From the NCBI RefSeq assembly GCF_007786455.1, contig NZ_VNJK01000001.1:2876673-2940672 (forward strand): a DNA stretch of 64,000 nucleotides, written 5' to 3'. The position numbers and the translations under genes are program-made. Positions 17,445 through 26,935 of the stretch are shown piece after piece; position 1 is the stretch's first letter; every line of letters begins with the position of its first letter. This DNA is from Paenibacillus agilis. Lineage in GTDB: Bacteria > Bacillota > Bacilli > Paenibacillales > Paenibacillaceae. Below the pieces are notes generated by a model. That model saw only the letters and a list, made by a program, of their open reading frames with translations. It ran no database searches and had not been told where the DNA came from.

Positions 17445-17843
17445 CTATTTCACTCTTTTTACGACAAAAGCATTATCCGCTTTACTAAAACCAAGCTTTT
17501 CATAATAGTCCATAGCACCTGGTGCCGATAACAATACCAACGAGCATTCCTCACCAATTTTCTCTTTTACAAGATTGACGAGTTGCCTTCCAATACCACC
17601 TTTTTGATAAGCCTTGTCTATCGCCAGATCAGATAAATAACAGCAGTACGAATAATCAGTTAATGCCCTCGCAATGCCAATCATTTTCCCCTCATCCCAT
17701 GCAGTAATAACAATATCCGAGTTCTCGATCATTCGTTTCAATCTTTCTAAGTCCTGATAAGGTCTATTAATGCCAGACGTTTCAAACACACGTGAAACAT
17801 CTTCTGCTTGAATTTCTTTCGTATCCATATAAATGATTTCCAT
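17445..17843 (-). CDS. GNAT family N-acetyltransferase (small)
   Basis: This 132-residue protein has a compact GNAT domain with strand YLSDLAIDKAYQKGGIGRQL, where Q-K-G-G-I-G is the acetyl-CoA loop, and a C-terminal AMDYYEKLGF helix. It resembles the YjhQ/YaaT-like small GNATs. The start is ambiguous: neither the ATG at 17843 nor the one at 17828 has a good ribosome binding site. The substrate is unknown. Confidence 0.8.
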   Translation of the reverse strand: MEIIYMDTKEIQAEDVSRVFETSGINRPYQDLERLKRMIENSDIVITAWDEGKMIGIARALTDYSYCCYLSDLAIDKAYQKGGIGRQLVNLVKEKIGEECSLVLLSAPGAMDYYEKLGFSKADNAFVVKRVK

Positions 17844-17992
17844 AAAGATGCGCAGGAGCTTGACTCATGAATCGCCTAAGACCATATTGATTAACGTTCA
17901 TCTCATACTTATCAAAGGCTTCACAACTACTCTCCTGCTCCCCTCTCTTCATAATAGAACGCCGCATGCATGTAATTATCTATTGATTACTG

Positions 17993-18970
17993 CTATTCTA
18001 CAACTAAAAGCACTTTCCCCGTACTGTTTCTGCTCTCCACGAGTTCATGCGCAAGTGAGGCATCCTGTAAGGAATAGCGACTGCCAATGTTTATATCCAA
18101 CTTCCCTTGTTCGAACAGTCGAAATATTGGTGCAGCCGCTTCGCGCAAGCTTTCAGGCCGTTCTTTCCTCGTCGTACCAAAGCTGTATCCAAGCACAGAG
18201 CGACAGCTTGCATGAAAATCCTTCGTATTCAATTCTCCATACTTCCCACAAGAATTACCGAACACGATAAGACGCCCATACGGAGCAAGATAGTGCATAC
18301 TTTTTTCGGTTACCTCTCCACCAACGGAATCTAAGATGATATCAACGCCTCGCCCTTCTGTAAGCTGACTAACCTGCTCTATAAAGTTCTCGGAATCATA
18401 TTGCAGTACATAGTCAGCACCAACGCTTTTAGCTGCTTCTATTTTATGTGCACTGCCTACTGTCCCAATGATGTTCGCTGCACCCATCGCTCTAGCAATT
18501 TGTATAGCTGTCGTCCCCACACCACCTGCAGCGGAGTGAATAAGTACCGTTTCTCCTGCCTCCATACGCGCTATTTCGGCCAGCAATTTATAGGAAAGCA
18601 AAGAAACAATGCCGCATGCACCTGCAGTATCATCTTCAATATGATCGGGTACTGCAAATGTTAAATTCTCATCTGCCACGATATATTCAGCGTATGATCC
18701 ATGGTGCGGAAAAGCAATAACACGCTGGCCGACACGTACAGATGTCACCTCTTGACCAATCTGTTCCACGACACCCGCTGCTTCTAGCCCTGGAATGAAG
18801 GGAAGTTTGCCTTTCCCTTTGTTCCCGTGTCTAGCTTTAATATCCGCAAAATTTACACTTGTGCGCCGAACACGAATTAACACTTGTTTGGAGTGAATAG
18901 AAGGGAGATCAACATCAACATATTTCATATGTTCTGTAGAGCCATATTGCTCAACCACTATAGCTTTCAT
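17993..18970 (-). CDS. Quinone oxidoreductase-like NADPH-dependent dehydrogenase (zinc-free MDR)
   Basis: This 325-residue protein of the medium-chain dehydrogenase/reductase superfamily has an N-terminal GroES-like domain (about 1-120; FADIKARHG, IPGLEAAGVVEQIG) and a Rossmann domain with the dinucleotide loop HSAAGGVGTTAIQIA (about 145-160). The structural- and catalytic-zinc cysteines of alcohol dehydrogenases are absent, as in the QOR/zeta-crystallin branch that reduces quinones or enones with NADPH. GAGGAGG precedes the ATG. It is probably a single gene. Confidence 0.88.
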   Translation of the reverse strand: MKAIVVEQYGSTEHMKYVDVDLPSIHSKQVLIRVRRTSVNFADIKARHGNKGKGKLPFIPGLEAAGVVEQIGQEVTSVRVGQRVIAFPHHGSYAEYIVADENLTFAVPDHIEDDTAGACGIVSLLSYKLLAEIARMEAGETVLIHSAAGGVGTTAIQIARAMGAANIIGTVGSAHKIEAAKSVGADYVLQYDSENFIEQVSQLTEGRGVDIILDSVGGEVTEKSMHYLAPYGRLIVFGNSCGKYGELNTKDFHASCRSVLGYSFGTTRKERPESLREAAAPIFRLFEQGKLDINIGSRYSLQDASLAHELVESRNSTGKVLLVVE

Positions 18971-19072
18971 CGTACTCCTCCTCGATTGTGTCGATTGGCA
19001 GAATAAAGCTTGTTACTCATTACCATTTTATAGCTGCCAAAGGAGAAAGTCACGAATCATGCAGGATATATT

Positions 19073-19723
19073 TTACTTCATTTGAACGGCTTGCTCAGAG
19101 CGTGGCAGTGTAGTTCTAATGACCACTTCCGCTAAAATAGGAAGAATAATAAGGGAGCAATAAATGCTTATCGTATAGCTGCTCACATAGGCGAAACCAA
19201 AGCCTTTATGCATAACATACGTTATCAAATGGATAAGCGTATTTGTAAAGCAGTATGCAAAGCTGCGGATCATCCATTTTCGGTGCTGAAGGAGACGCTT
19301 CTTCCGAATGCTTATTATCGCCATTCCGTTCATGAAGGGCCAAATGATATTTAGCATGTTAAATGCAATGCTGCTTGCTTTACCACCGGTTGAATAAGGT
19401 GCCATATATCCTGAAGTGAGCGCGACCATAAATACGGATACAACATAAATGTAGCCATTCACTCGATGAAGTTGACGGTTGCTCTTTAACAATTGAGATG
19501 AAAAATTCAGCAGCCCGGATACAAGTGTCACACAAGCAAAAACAACATGTACATACATCACATTCAGCCATAGTGGGAGCTGGAGTGGACGCTTCAGGCC
19601 TTCTTTATGACTTAGAAATGCCTCAGCCTGCGGATCATGAATAAAATTAAAATAGGAAGCATAAACGATAATTCCGAATGAAACCAAAGCTAATATCGTA
19701 TATAATGACTTTCTTTTTAGCAA
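19073..19723 (-). CDS. DUF2306-type membrane protein
   Basis: This 216-residue protein has about six membrane helices. Conserved-looking elements are a His in the helix starting YVHVVFACVTLVSG, an HRVNGYIYV segment and an HRKWMIRSF segment, which match the histidine-rich pattern of DUF2306 membrane proteins. The start is TTG with GAGGTGG at good distance. The function of this family is unknown. Confidence 0.75.
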   Translation of the reverse strand: MLKRKSLYTILALVSFGIIVYASYFNFIHDPQAEAFLSHKEGLKRPLQLPLWLNVMYVHVVFACVTLVSGLLNFSSQLLKSNRQLHRVNGYIYVVSVFMVALTSGYMAPYSTGGKASSIAFNMLNIIWPFMNGMAIISIRKKRLLQHRKWMIRSFAYCFTNTLIHLITYVMHKGFGFAYVSSYTISIYCSLIILPILAEVVIRTTLPRSEQAVQMK

Positions 19724-19864
19724 ATTCCGACCACCTCTTTATTCGAATGCACATACAGCCTATATGACAGCTCCCATTATACGACAAAGTGTTCTTCTGA
19801 TGCTTCTTGATATTCGTATAAAATAGTAACTCTTGCTGTACAAGGCCTAGAGAACCTAACTCAT

Positions 19865-19911
19865 TATAAAAAATAAAGGATAGCGAGCTTTTCCTTGAAA
19901 AGCTGCTATCC
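19865..19911 (-). terminator. Rho-independent terminator
   Basis: On the minus strand GGATAGC plus GCTTTT pair with AAAAGC plus GCTATCC (one bulge), followed by a T-rich tail. It ends the transcript of the 42-residue gene. Confidence 0.85.
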
Positions 19912-19950
19912 TCTATAGGCATGTTCATTCACAGCATAATACGTGCGCCT

Positions 19951-20079
19951 TTAGGATGGATTACCCTCGCGCTTTGACTTGGAGCTCGTCTCAACTGCCA
20001 GCTTATCTCCAAATTGATCAATACGGCTAGGGCTTGAAGCTGGCCCATTATTTTTCGGCTTGCTGTTTCTTCCTGCCAT
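19951..20079 (-). CDS. Small hydrophilic protein (42 residues)
   Basis: A short gene with GGAGGTG upstream of the ATG and its own strong terminator about 40 nt downstream, which argues for real expression. The product opens MAGRNSKPKNN and is rich in Ser, Lys, Asn and Pro, with no Cys or Trp and no membrane segment. The composition resembles minor small acid-soluble spore proteins, but I do not recognise a family. It lies just downstream (in the minus sense) of a Spo0E-like gene and a long inverted repeat. Confidence 0.7.
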   Translation of the reverse strand: MAGRNSKPKNNGPASSPSRIDQFGDKLAVETSSKSKREGNPS

Positions 20080-20120
20080 TATTATCACCTCCACAGTTCA
20101 TAAGATGGGCCCAAGAAGTT

Positions 20121-20222
20121 ATTTTCATACGATATGTGCAGATTTCATGATGACAGACGAATAAGCCAGCAAACGGCATTTGCATGCACATTCACTGGCT
20201 AAACATCAAATGATATGAAAAT
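20121..20222. repeat. Nested 102-bp inverted repeat
   Basis: Three colinear stems nest: ATTTTCATA/TATGAAAAT (20121-20129 with 20214-20222), TCATGATG with CATCA-aa-TGA (20145-20152 with 20204-20213), and AGCCAG/CTGGCT (20164-20169 with 20195-20200). Neither side has a terminator T-run. It could be a structured RNA, a miniature element or a regulatory site. Confidence 0.5.
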
Positions 20223-20327
20223 CGTCCCCAGCCTCCCATTCCAACTTCTATGCAGGTTGATTTATATACATGTAAGCTTACAATGCACTTGATTGCTCAT
20301 ATTGAATAGGAGTATCGATCCTCAGGT

Positions 20328-20528
20328 TCAGCAGCGTTCTTGCAGCTTGTTCGCTACTAAGTTTGAACACCCAGACTTTTGCTTTAACTTCTGCAGCGTT
20401 ACAATATGGTCGTCCAATTCTTGACTTAAGGAAACCACTTTCTGATCGGTTAAACTCTTTCTTTCTTCAAACGCTTTAACTAATTCTCTTTGAACGACAT
20501 CAAATCTTCTCACTGGTATTTCCCTCAT
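20328..20528 (-). CDS. Spo0E-like aspartyl-phosphate phosphatase
   Basis: This 66-residue protein has the Spo0E signature S-Q-E-L-D (SLSQELDDHIVTLQKL, about residues 33-48) in the second of two predicted helices. Family members dephosphorylate Spo0A-P and so restrain sporulation. The N-terminal helix is longer than in the shortest members. The ATG at 20528 has only a weak GGTG upstream, and the GTG five codons in is an alternative. Confidence 0.72.
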   Translation of the reverse strand: MREIPVRRFDVVQRELVKAFEERKSLTDQKVVSLSQELDDHIVTLQKLKQKSGCSNLVANKLQERC

Positions 20529-20703
20529 TTTTCACCAAATTGCCAAGCTTTCATGGAATTATTTCCATTTTTTCTACCATTTTAGTAGTAGTTTCTATCG
20601 GATATTGCAATATGTTTTTAAGGAAACGATTATCTGCTCGAAATGTGTAGTGTATCTATAATTCCATAGCTCGACTATAATCACACATTTAGTCAATACC
20701 ATA

Positions 20704-20744
20704 CAAAAAAAACAAAGCCCTCTTCGCATAGAGAGAGCTTTGTT
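20704..20744 (-). terminator. Rho-independent terminator of the DUF11-repeat gene
   Basis: On the minus strand AACAAAGC...GCTTTGTT arms with inner CTCT/AGAG pairing are followed by TTTTTTTT. It lies about 40 nt past the stop codon. Confidence 0.9.
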
Positions 20745-20780
20745 GTTATAACGTTTTCATTTGTTATGCATAATATCCAT

Positions 20781-23700
20781 TTACTCTTCTTGTTCTTCTT
20801 TAATCGTTACGGTGACTTGATTAGAACGTGTAGTTGATGTAATTAACCTACCCGTCGCATCCCTGAACGAAAACTGTACTGTAGCCTGATTGACAAGTTG
20901 AACATGCTTGGATTTTTTAGTAGGCGATACTTTCACTTTGAATGTGACCTCAGCCTGCTGTCCAGAAGCTAGATCAGGGATCGATACTCCCGTTTCTAAT
21001 TGTTGACTGGTTACTGGAATACCATTAAGCTTCAAGCTTCCTACTACAAAAGTTGAACCTACAGGGATGTTATCCGTTAACGTAATGTTGCTAACCAGTG
21101 TCGAACTGGTATTTTTCACAACAATCGTGTATGTCACAATTTCGCACTCAACAGCAAATTTACGATTCGCAGACTTCACAACTTGAAGTGGAGATGCTGC
21201 AACCGTGACAGTTGCTGAAGCACTGACTGTACCCAATTCAGCAGATGATGCTGTTACCGTATTCGTAATCGTGGACCCGGCAGCAGCTGTGCTTGGAATC
21301 GTAAATGGCACAATGCCTTCTCGCGACTCTCCTACCCCTAATGTGTTTAATACTACATTAACCCCAAGTAGCGGATCTGATATCACGATATTTGACAGCG
21401 CCACATTGCCTGTATTTCGAATTCGAAGCGTAAATTGAACGCGTTGACCTGGCAGTGCAGATTGTGGTGAAGCTACCTTGATCAATACGACACTCGGGCT
21501 GGCACCTACCGTGACACTTGCTGCGGCGCGCTCTATATTACTTTCATCAGACATAAATATGGCTTCATTTAAAATGACTGTCCCAGCAGGCGTCCCTAAT
21601 GGAACTGTAAAGGAAGCACTGAACGTCAAAGTAGCTCCCGGCTCCAGCCGTGAAATGTGCTCTTCAAGCTGAATGATAGGATCAAAAATACGGATATTCG
21701 TCAGCGGTACATTCGACGTATTTGTCAATGTCAGCGTATAATGCACCGTTTCACCCGGTAAAGCTACCGTACGATCTGCAACCTTTTGGAAGAGCACCGT
21801 AACAGGTGGATCAATTTCGATTGAAGCTTCCACTTGTTGAGCAGGTGTTTGATCAGAAGATATCGTTGCCGTATTTGTTAGTACCGTTCCGGTAAAGTCA
21901 CGTGGAATTTCAAATGGAATCTCCAGCTCCACTGTCTGACCAACTTGAATAACACTAATCGTATTATCTAACCCCAACAGAGGATCGGTAATGTGCACAT
22001 TCGTCAGATCGGTGTTGCCGGTGTTCGTAATTCGGAATGTGTAAGTAATCGGCTCACCAGGAACAGCAACCAGAACAGAAGGCACCTTTGCGATCGACAA
22101 CGTGGATAATGGTAGTACCGTGACTGTAGCTGACCCCTCAATCGCATCTGTTTCATTCGCCGTTGCATCTGTCGTATTGACAAACGATTCTGGCAAATGA
22201 TCACTTGGAATCACGAACGACGTCGTTAATACCTGTGAAGCTCCTGGTGCGAGTGAAGGGATCGTTTGTGAGAAACTAATCGCCTCATCGACAACGACAA
22301 TATTCGTAAGCGTAACACCAGATGTATTGCTGACCGTGATTGTATATTCAACTGTTTGACCTGGCAAAGCTGACGTAGGATTGGCTGTTTTTGTGACAAC
22401 TAAACCTGTAATAGGTGATACGATGACTCTCGCCTCTGCCGTAATCGGTGCGGTTTGATCCGAAGAAGCCGTTGCTGTGTTGAGAAATACGGTTAATGGC
22501 GGAGTAGCTGGCGGAATCGTAAAGTCATGAAGAATCGTTTCCTCTCCACCCGTTGCAAGTAAAGGGAACGTCTGATCAATGCCTAATATCGGATCAACGA
22601 CATGCACATTCGAGAGTGGTACCGTTCCAGTATTTTTAACTACAATCGCATAAGTAACGGTATCCCCAGGCGCTGCACTCGTTTCACTTGCCGTCTTCGT
22701 AATCGTTAGATCTGGCGCCGTTCCAATTTCAACCGTCGAAGTAAAGGACTGTGGATTTACATTATCAGCTACAGCGGTAGCCGTATTTTCAAACAATTGA
22801 CCCATAACTAAACCAGCTGGAATTTCAAAGAAGGTAGTAATTTCCACAATTCCACCTGGGACTAAATTCTCTACTACGGTATCCAGCTCAAGTGTAGGAT
22901 CGGTAATTTGCAAATTGGTAAGTGTTCGGTTGCCTGTATTGGTCACCGTAATGGTATATTCAACTTCCTGCCCCGGTACAGCTATAGTTGGTTCGACCGT
23001 CTTCGTAATTTCAAATGAAAATACTGATTGCACGGGGATAACATTCGTCGCTTCTTCTGGAAGCGTCTGATCCGATGTTGCTGTAACCGTATTTACAATT
23101 GATGACCCATCTGGCGTATCCAACGGAACGAGGAATTCGGATTCAATAATAAAAGAGTCACTTGGCAAAATTTCTGGGATAACTTGATCGATACCTAGCA
23201 ACGTATCTATCACATGTACATTCGTCAGAGAGACAAAGCCTGTATTCGATACAATAATCGTATACTCTACCGTCTCGCCAGGAGCTGTCGTTTCACGATC
23301 CGCAAATTTATTTAGCTCTAATATTGGCAGCTGAGGTTGAAGCACTGTAACGGATGCTTGTGCGGTTTCTGGCCCGATTTGATCGGAAGTTATCGTTGCT
23401 GTATTGGTGATAACCGTACCTGGCGGCGTAGTAAACGGTATTTCTAAAGCCCCTGTCACTACAAATGACTCACCCGGTTCCAGCGAGGCTACAACTTCAT
23501 CAATCCCAATCTGTGGATCTGTAACTCTTACATTGGTTAGCGTTGTATTACCTGCATTCCCGTATTCAATTTCAAACATAGCTGCAGTTCCTGCTTCAAC
23601 AGCTGGTTGTAATGCGCGTTTACGAATAAACAAAGCAGGCTGAGGAACTATAGTTACCGTTTCTGTATCACTCACAGGTGCGGTTTCATCCGAAACGGCA

Positions 23701-25667
23701 GTGACCGTATTCGTTATCGTGCCAGACGCACCAGTTGGAACTGTAAATTCACCAAAAACAAACTGACTCTCTCCTTGCAACAACGTTGGAATGACTGTGT
23801 TAATACCTAACAGCGGATCAGTCACCGTGACATTTGTTAATGTGCTGTTTCCTGTATTGGTCACTTCAATGGTATAAAATATCGTATCACCAACTGCAAC
23901 GATTGTACGATCAGCGATTTTATCAATAGAAAGGGATGGCGCGGCCAGCACCGAAACTTGGAAAAATGCCTCAGCTGAAGTTTCATTCGTGATGACTGAA
24001 GATCTGTTCACAAATATAGAACCTGCCGGAGTGCCAATCGGAATCGTGAACGTAACATCGAAACTAATAGACTGGCCGGGGTTTAGAATAGAAAGAGTCT
24101 CATTCAACCCCAGTGTAGCATCCGTCAATCTTACATTGGTTAGCGGCTCAGCCCCAATATTTTGGACCGTTATTGTATAAACAACACTTTGCCCTGGAGC
24201 AGCAGACGTTGGTGTAGCTGTTTTCGTAATACTAACCGCAATTAAGTTCACAATCGTTTCATTGGAAACAACACTGCCATCTAAGACAGGTCCTCCAGGC
24301 ACGCTTTGGAAGGTAAACTCAGCACTTGACGTATTTCTAATCTGAGCAGGCACTCCACTAGAGTTGACTCGTACTTGGAATGACACGGTTCTACTCGTGC
24401 CGAATGGGATCGTTCCTAGATTAATGCCTGTGGCGGGATTCAATCCAGTTTGCGGTGGTCCTCCGTCGATAGAAACCGTGTTCGGGATAAAGGTTGTTCC
24501 CGCAGGAATTGCATCTGTGTACACAACATTGTCCGCATTAGCAGCTCCATTGTTGCTGACAACTGCTGTATAGGTAATGATGTCACCTTCCACCACCGCT
24601 GTCGTATTGCTCGTTTTATCTATGGACATTAACGGTTGGTTTACGTCAATCTGTATGCCTACACCATTTGGCAAAATAACATCCGATGATGTCGTAATCC
24701 TCAATACACCAGACGTTTGTGCGTTTACCAATCCAGCAGAACCATCAACATTTGTAATATCATACGCTAAGCGTGATCCTGTCGTATAGAAACCGGGATT
24801 ACCTGCAACTGCGTTCCGTGTACCGAATGTACCTGATGTATCTAGATTGCCTGAGTCGTTGTTGATTTGGGCTTGGAAAAAGTTATTCGCTAAGTTGTTT
24901 GGCCCTGATAAGGTAACTAAATTGGATGTATTCGGGCCAAACTGAGCGATATCTCCTCCTGCGAAAGGATCGCCATCATGAGCAGATAGAAGGATGCGGC
25001 CTGTTACAGGACCAAATTGCGGCGATGCGAATCCAGATACGGTAATATCGATTCTTGGTACCCCAAGTCCAACTTGATCTTGCCCTACAAAAATAGATTT
25101 ATTTCGGAACGGAAAGGCAGGGTTTCGATAGGAAACCGCCAACGTCCAACCGGAATGAGTGGTTTGATTATCAGCTGCCGCTATAAATGCTGGCACACTC
25201 CCCGTTGTATAGGTACCAGTTCCTCCAGCCTGCACAAGTGAAGTAACATCAGCGGAATTGGTATACCATTGGACACTTGGATTAACCGGGCTAGCATTCG
25301 TAAAAAAGTTTGTCGGAGTAACAGTAAAAGTCCCTTGCGGAGTTGTAAATTGAATCGGATCTCGAATAAAAGGCGTGACGTTCCCAATATTCGTTGAGTA
25401 GTTCGCAGACCAAATTAACTCCGCATGCTCTATCGTACTGCCTGATGGAATTCGAAGCACTGCTGACGAGGAATTGAGCGTAAAATCTAGTGTCGTTCCA
25501 GGAAACCAGCCTGGAACTGCAAGTGCTGTATTCGTCGTAATAAATGTCCCCGAAGCATCAAGTGTTCCTGGCAGCAGTTGATTGCTTATTTTCGATAAAG
25601 ACAAAGCGTTCCCTGTGAATGTGAGCGCGCCCGCACTTGTCACGGTGAAGCGCTGTACGAATGGCAT
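20781..25667 (-). CDS. Giant DUF11-repeat protein (1628 residues)
   Basis: A non-enzymatic, beta-rich repeat protein. A unique N-terminal region (about residues 1-345) is followed by twelve DUF11/conserved-repeat (Ig-like) units. Ten central units are about 100 residues each, with the cycle P-G-x-x-V-x-Y-T-I-x-V-x-N-T-G, L-T-N-V-x-V-x-D, and N-T-x-T-A-x-S-D-x-T. The first and last units are a longer form with the IPAGTTF / IPVGSTF strand. No signal peptide, sortase motif or SLH domain is visible; the C terminus is charged. AAAGGAGG precedes the ATG. In spore formers, proteins of this kind without signal peptides are sometimes found in the spore coat or exosporium; location here is unproven. 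Confidence 0.88.
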   Translation of the reverse strand: MPFVQRFTVTSAGALTFTGNALSLSKISNQLLPGTLDASGTFITTNTALAVPGWFPGTTLDFTLNSSSAVLRIPSGSTIEHAELIWSANYSTNIGNVTPFIRDPIQFTTPQGTFTVTPTNFFTNASPVNPSVQWYTNSADVTSLVQAGGTGTYTTGSVPAFIAAADNQTTHSGWTLAVSYRNPAFPFRNKSIFVGQDQVGLGVPRIDITVSGFASPQFGPVTGRILLSAHDGDPFAGGDIAQFGPNTSNLVTLSGPNNLANNFFQAQINNDSGNLDTSGTFGTRNAVAGNPGFYTTGSRLAYDITNVDGSAGLVNAQTSGVLRITTSSDVILPNGVGIQIDVNQPLMSIDKTSNTTAVVEGDIITYTAVVSNNGAANADNVVYTDAIPAGTTFIPNTVSIDGGPPQTGLNPATGINLGTIPFGTSRTVSFQVRVNSSGVPAQIRNTSSAEFTFQSVPGGPVLDGSVVSNETIVNLIAVSITKTATPTSAAPGQSVVYTITVQNIGAEPLTNVRLTDATLGLNETLSILNPGQSISFDVTFTIPIGTPAGSIFVNRSSVITNETSAEAFFQVSVLAAPSLSIDKIADRTIVAVGDTIFYTIEVTNTGNSTLTNVTVTDPLLGINTVIPTLLQGESQFVFGEFTVPTGASGTITNTVTAVSDETAPVSDTETVTIVPQPALFIRKRALQPAVEAGTAAMFEIEYGNAGNTTLTNVRVTDPQIGIDEVVASLEPGESFVVTGALEIPFTTPPGTVITNTATITSDQIGPETAQASVTVLQPQLPILELNKFADRETTAPGETVEYTIIVSNTGFVSLTNVHVIDTLLGIDQVIPEILPSDSFIIESEFLVPLDTPDGSSIVNTVTATSDQTLPEEATNVIPVQSVFSFEITKTVEPTIAVPGQEVEYTITVTNTGNRTLTNLQITDPTLELDTVVENLVPGGIVEITTFFEIPAGLVMGQLFENTATAVADNVNPQSFTSTVEIGTAPDLTITKTASETSAAPGDTVTYAIVVKNTGTVPLSNVHVVDPILGIDQTFPLLATGGEETILHDFTIPPATPPLTVFLNTATASSDQTAPITAEARVIVSPITGLVVTKTANPTSALPGQTVEYTITVSNTSGVTLTNIVVVDEAISFSQTIPSLAPGASQVLTTSFVIPSDHLPESFVNTTDATANETDAIEGSATVTVLPLSTLSIAKVPSVLVAVPGEPITYTFRITNTGNTDLTNVHITDPLLGLDNTISVIQVGQTVELEIPFEIPRDFTGTVLTNTATISSDQTPAQQVEASIEIDPPVTVLFQKVADRTVALPGETVHYTLTLTNTSNVPLTNIRIFDPIIQLEEHISRLEPGATLTFSASFTVPLGTPAGTVILNEAIFMSDESNIERAAASVTVGASPSVVLIKVASPQSALPGQRVQFTLRIRNTGNVALSNIVISDPLLGVNVVLNTLGVGESREGIVPFTIPSTAAAGSTITNTVTASSAELGTVSASATVTVAASPLQVVKSANRKFAVECEIVTYTIVVKNTSSTLVSNITLTDNIPVGSTFVVGSLKLNGIPVTSQQLETGVSIPDLASGQQAEVTFKVKVSPTKKSKHVQLVNQATVQFSFRDATGRLITSTTRSNQVTVTIKEEQEE

Positions 25668-25810
25668 CGCCTAACCTCCTTTCACCGCTATCTCATGCGA
25701 TGAACATCATGATATCATCTATATGTATATTGAAATGGGGTCTCCAAATTGCACGTCCGCTGCAGGGGACAAATCTATTTATTTTGCATTCGAAAACTTT
25801 TTCATAAACA

Positions 25811-25840
25811 CGAAAAAAAGGAGAGCATCCCGCTCTCCTT
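25811..25840 (-). terminator. Rho-independent terminator of the EamA transporter gene
   Basis: On the minus strand AAGGAGAGC and GCTCTCCTT (25832-25840 with 25819-25827) form a 9-bp stem with a 4-nt loop, followed by TTTTT. Confidence 0.9.
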
Positions 25841-25872
25841 CGTTGATTTATTTATCCGTATAAATGGCCTTC

Positions 25873-26793
25873 CTACTGCTGTCTGGACACATAGAATAAC
25901 GCAATCCAGATAAGGACAAAGCCTGATAATTGTGCAATTGTAACCACTTGGTTGAAAACAATCCAGTTCATCATCATACCTACTAGCGGGAATGACAATT
26001 CCGCCAGCGTTGCATAGGATGCTTTCGTTTCTGACAAACCGCGGTAATACAGTAAAATACTAAAGAGACCTAGCAGCACCGCTTGCAAAATAATATAGAA
26101 CGTAATCGATCCATACTGCTCAGGCGGCACTTTCCAGCTTGCATTTTCGGACCAAGTAAAGACAAACAATAACGGGAGTGCCAATAAAAACCTCAGCGCC
26201 GTAACGGTTTCATATTGCATTTTATCCAACATGAACCGACCCATTACTGTAGATCCACCCCATAATAAAGCGGCTCCCAGCGCCAGCAAACTACTGACAC
26301 CTACTACCTCATTCACCATGCCTTGCGGCAGTGACCAACCGAATGTAAGTAAATACGTTCCGATAAGTGCAACAGCTAATAAATAACCAAATCGATTCGG
26401 CAGCTTCTCCTTAAGAAGAAAGCGTGCCAGTATAACGGCAAATAATGGCTGAAGCTTCTGTAACAGAAGTACTGTGTTCACATTTCCTGTTGCAAATGCT
26501 TCTGTGAACATAATGGTTGCCATTACAGAGCCTCCCCAAGAAACGAAGAGTAAAGCACCCCAATGTTTCCAATTGGCTCCTTTTAACTCTGCACGGTGTT
26601 TCCACACGATAGGTGCAGCAAACACCAACAATACAAGATGCTCCAATAATACGATTTGTGTGGATGTTAAATACTCCAACACAAGTACACGGAACAGCGG
26701 TCCTAATCCCCAAAATGCGGCCCCAAGTGCAACGAGCCACACCCCTTTGCTTGAGAATGTACTCCGCTGATCAGCCAATGCATGCGTGTCCAT
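25873..26793 (-). CDS. EamA/DMT transporter under FMN riboswitch control, candidate flavin transporter
   Basis: Ten-helix DMT protein of 306 residues with two EamA repeats (about 15-145 and 160-300). An FMN riboswitch lies about 140 nt upstream on the same strand, so expression should fall when FMN is plentiful. Such control is typical of riboflavin synthesis and uptake genes, and EamA-type riboflavin carriers (RibN) are known, so riboflavin uptake is the leading inference. The ATG at 26793 follows AGGAGG by 9 nt; an in-frame TTG two codons earlier is less likely. A terminator follows. Confidence 0.85.
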   Translation of the reverse strand: MDTHALADQRSTFSSKGVWLVALGAAFWGLGPLFRVLVLEYLTSTQIVLLEHLVLLVFAAPIVWKHRAELKGANWKHWGALLFVSWGGSVMATIMFTEAFATGNVNTVLLLQKLQPLFAVILARFLLKEKLPNRFGYLLAVALIGTYLLTFGWSLPQGMVNEVVGVSSLLALGAALLWGGSTVMGRFMLDKMQYETVTALRFLLALPLLFVFTWSENASWKVPPEQYGSITFYIILQAVLLGLFSILLYYRGLSETKASYATLAELSFPLVGMMMNWIVFNQVVTIAQLSGFVLIWIALFYVSRQQ

Positions 26794-26912
26794 ATTCAAT
26801 AACCTCCTGGGTCGTTGAATATAGGATCTTAGCTGAAGAGGACAAACATCGCTTATCTGTCATTGGATGACTCGATATAAGCTGATCTCAACAATAGACC
26901 TAAAATATTCAA
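26791..26912 (-). promoter_or_regulatory. Riboswitch expression platform: start-codon sequestering hairpin and competitor
   Basis: ATATTCAA (26815-26822, minus sense) can pair with TTGAATAT overlapping the start codon (26792-26799), placing AGGAGG in the loop. An identical TTGAATAT lies upstream at 26905-26912, near the aptamer, and can compete for the same arm. Two exclusive pairings of this kind suggest translational control. Confidence 0.6.
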
Positions 26913-26935
26913 TTGGTCATGCGAAACGCTTATGC

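Noticed and set aside
17782..17967. Minus-strand open frame overlapping the 5' end of the small GNAT gene
   Set aside because: Out of frame with the GNAT gene, no ribosome binding site and no family; considered as a frameshifted N terminus but no GNAT-like residues were seen in it.
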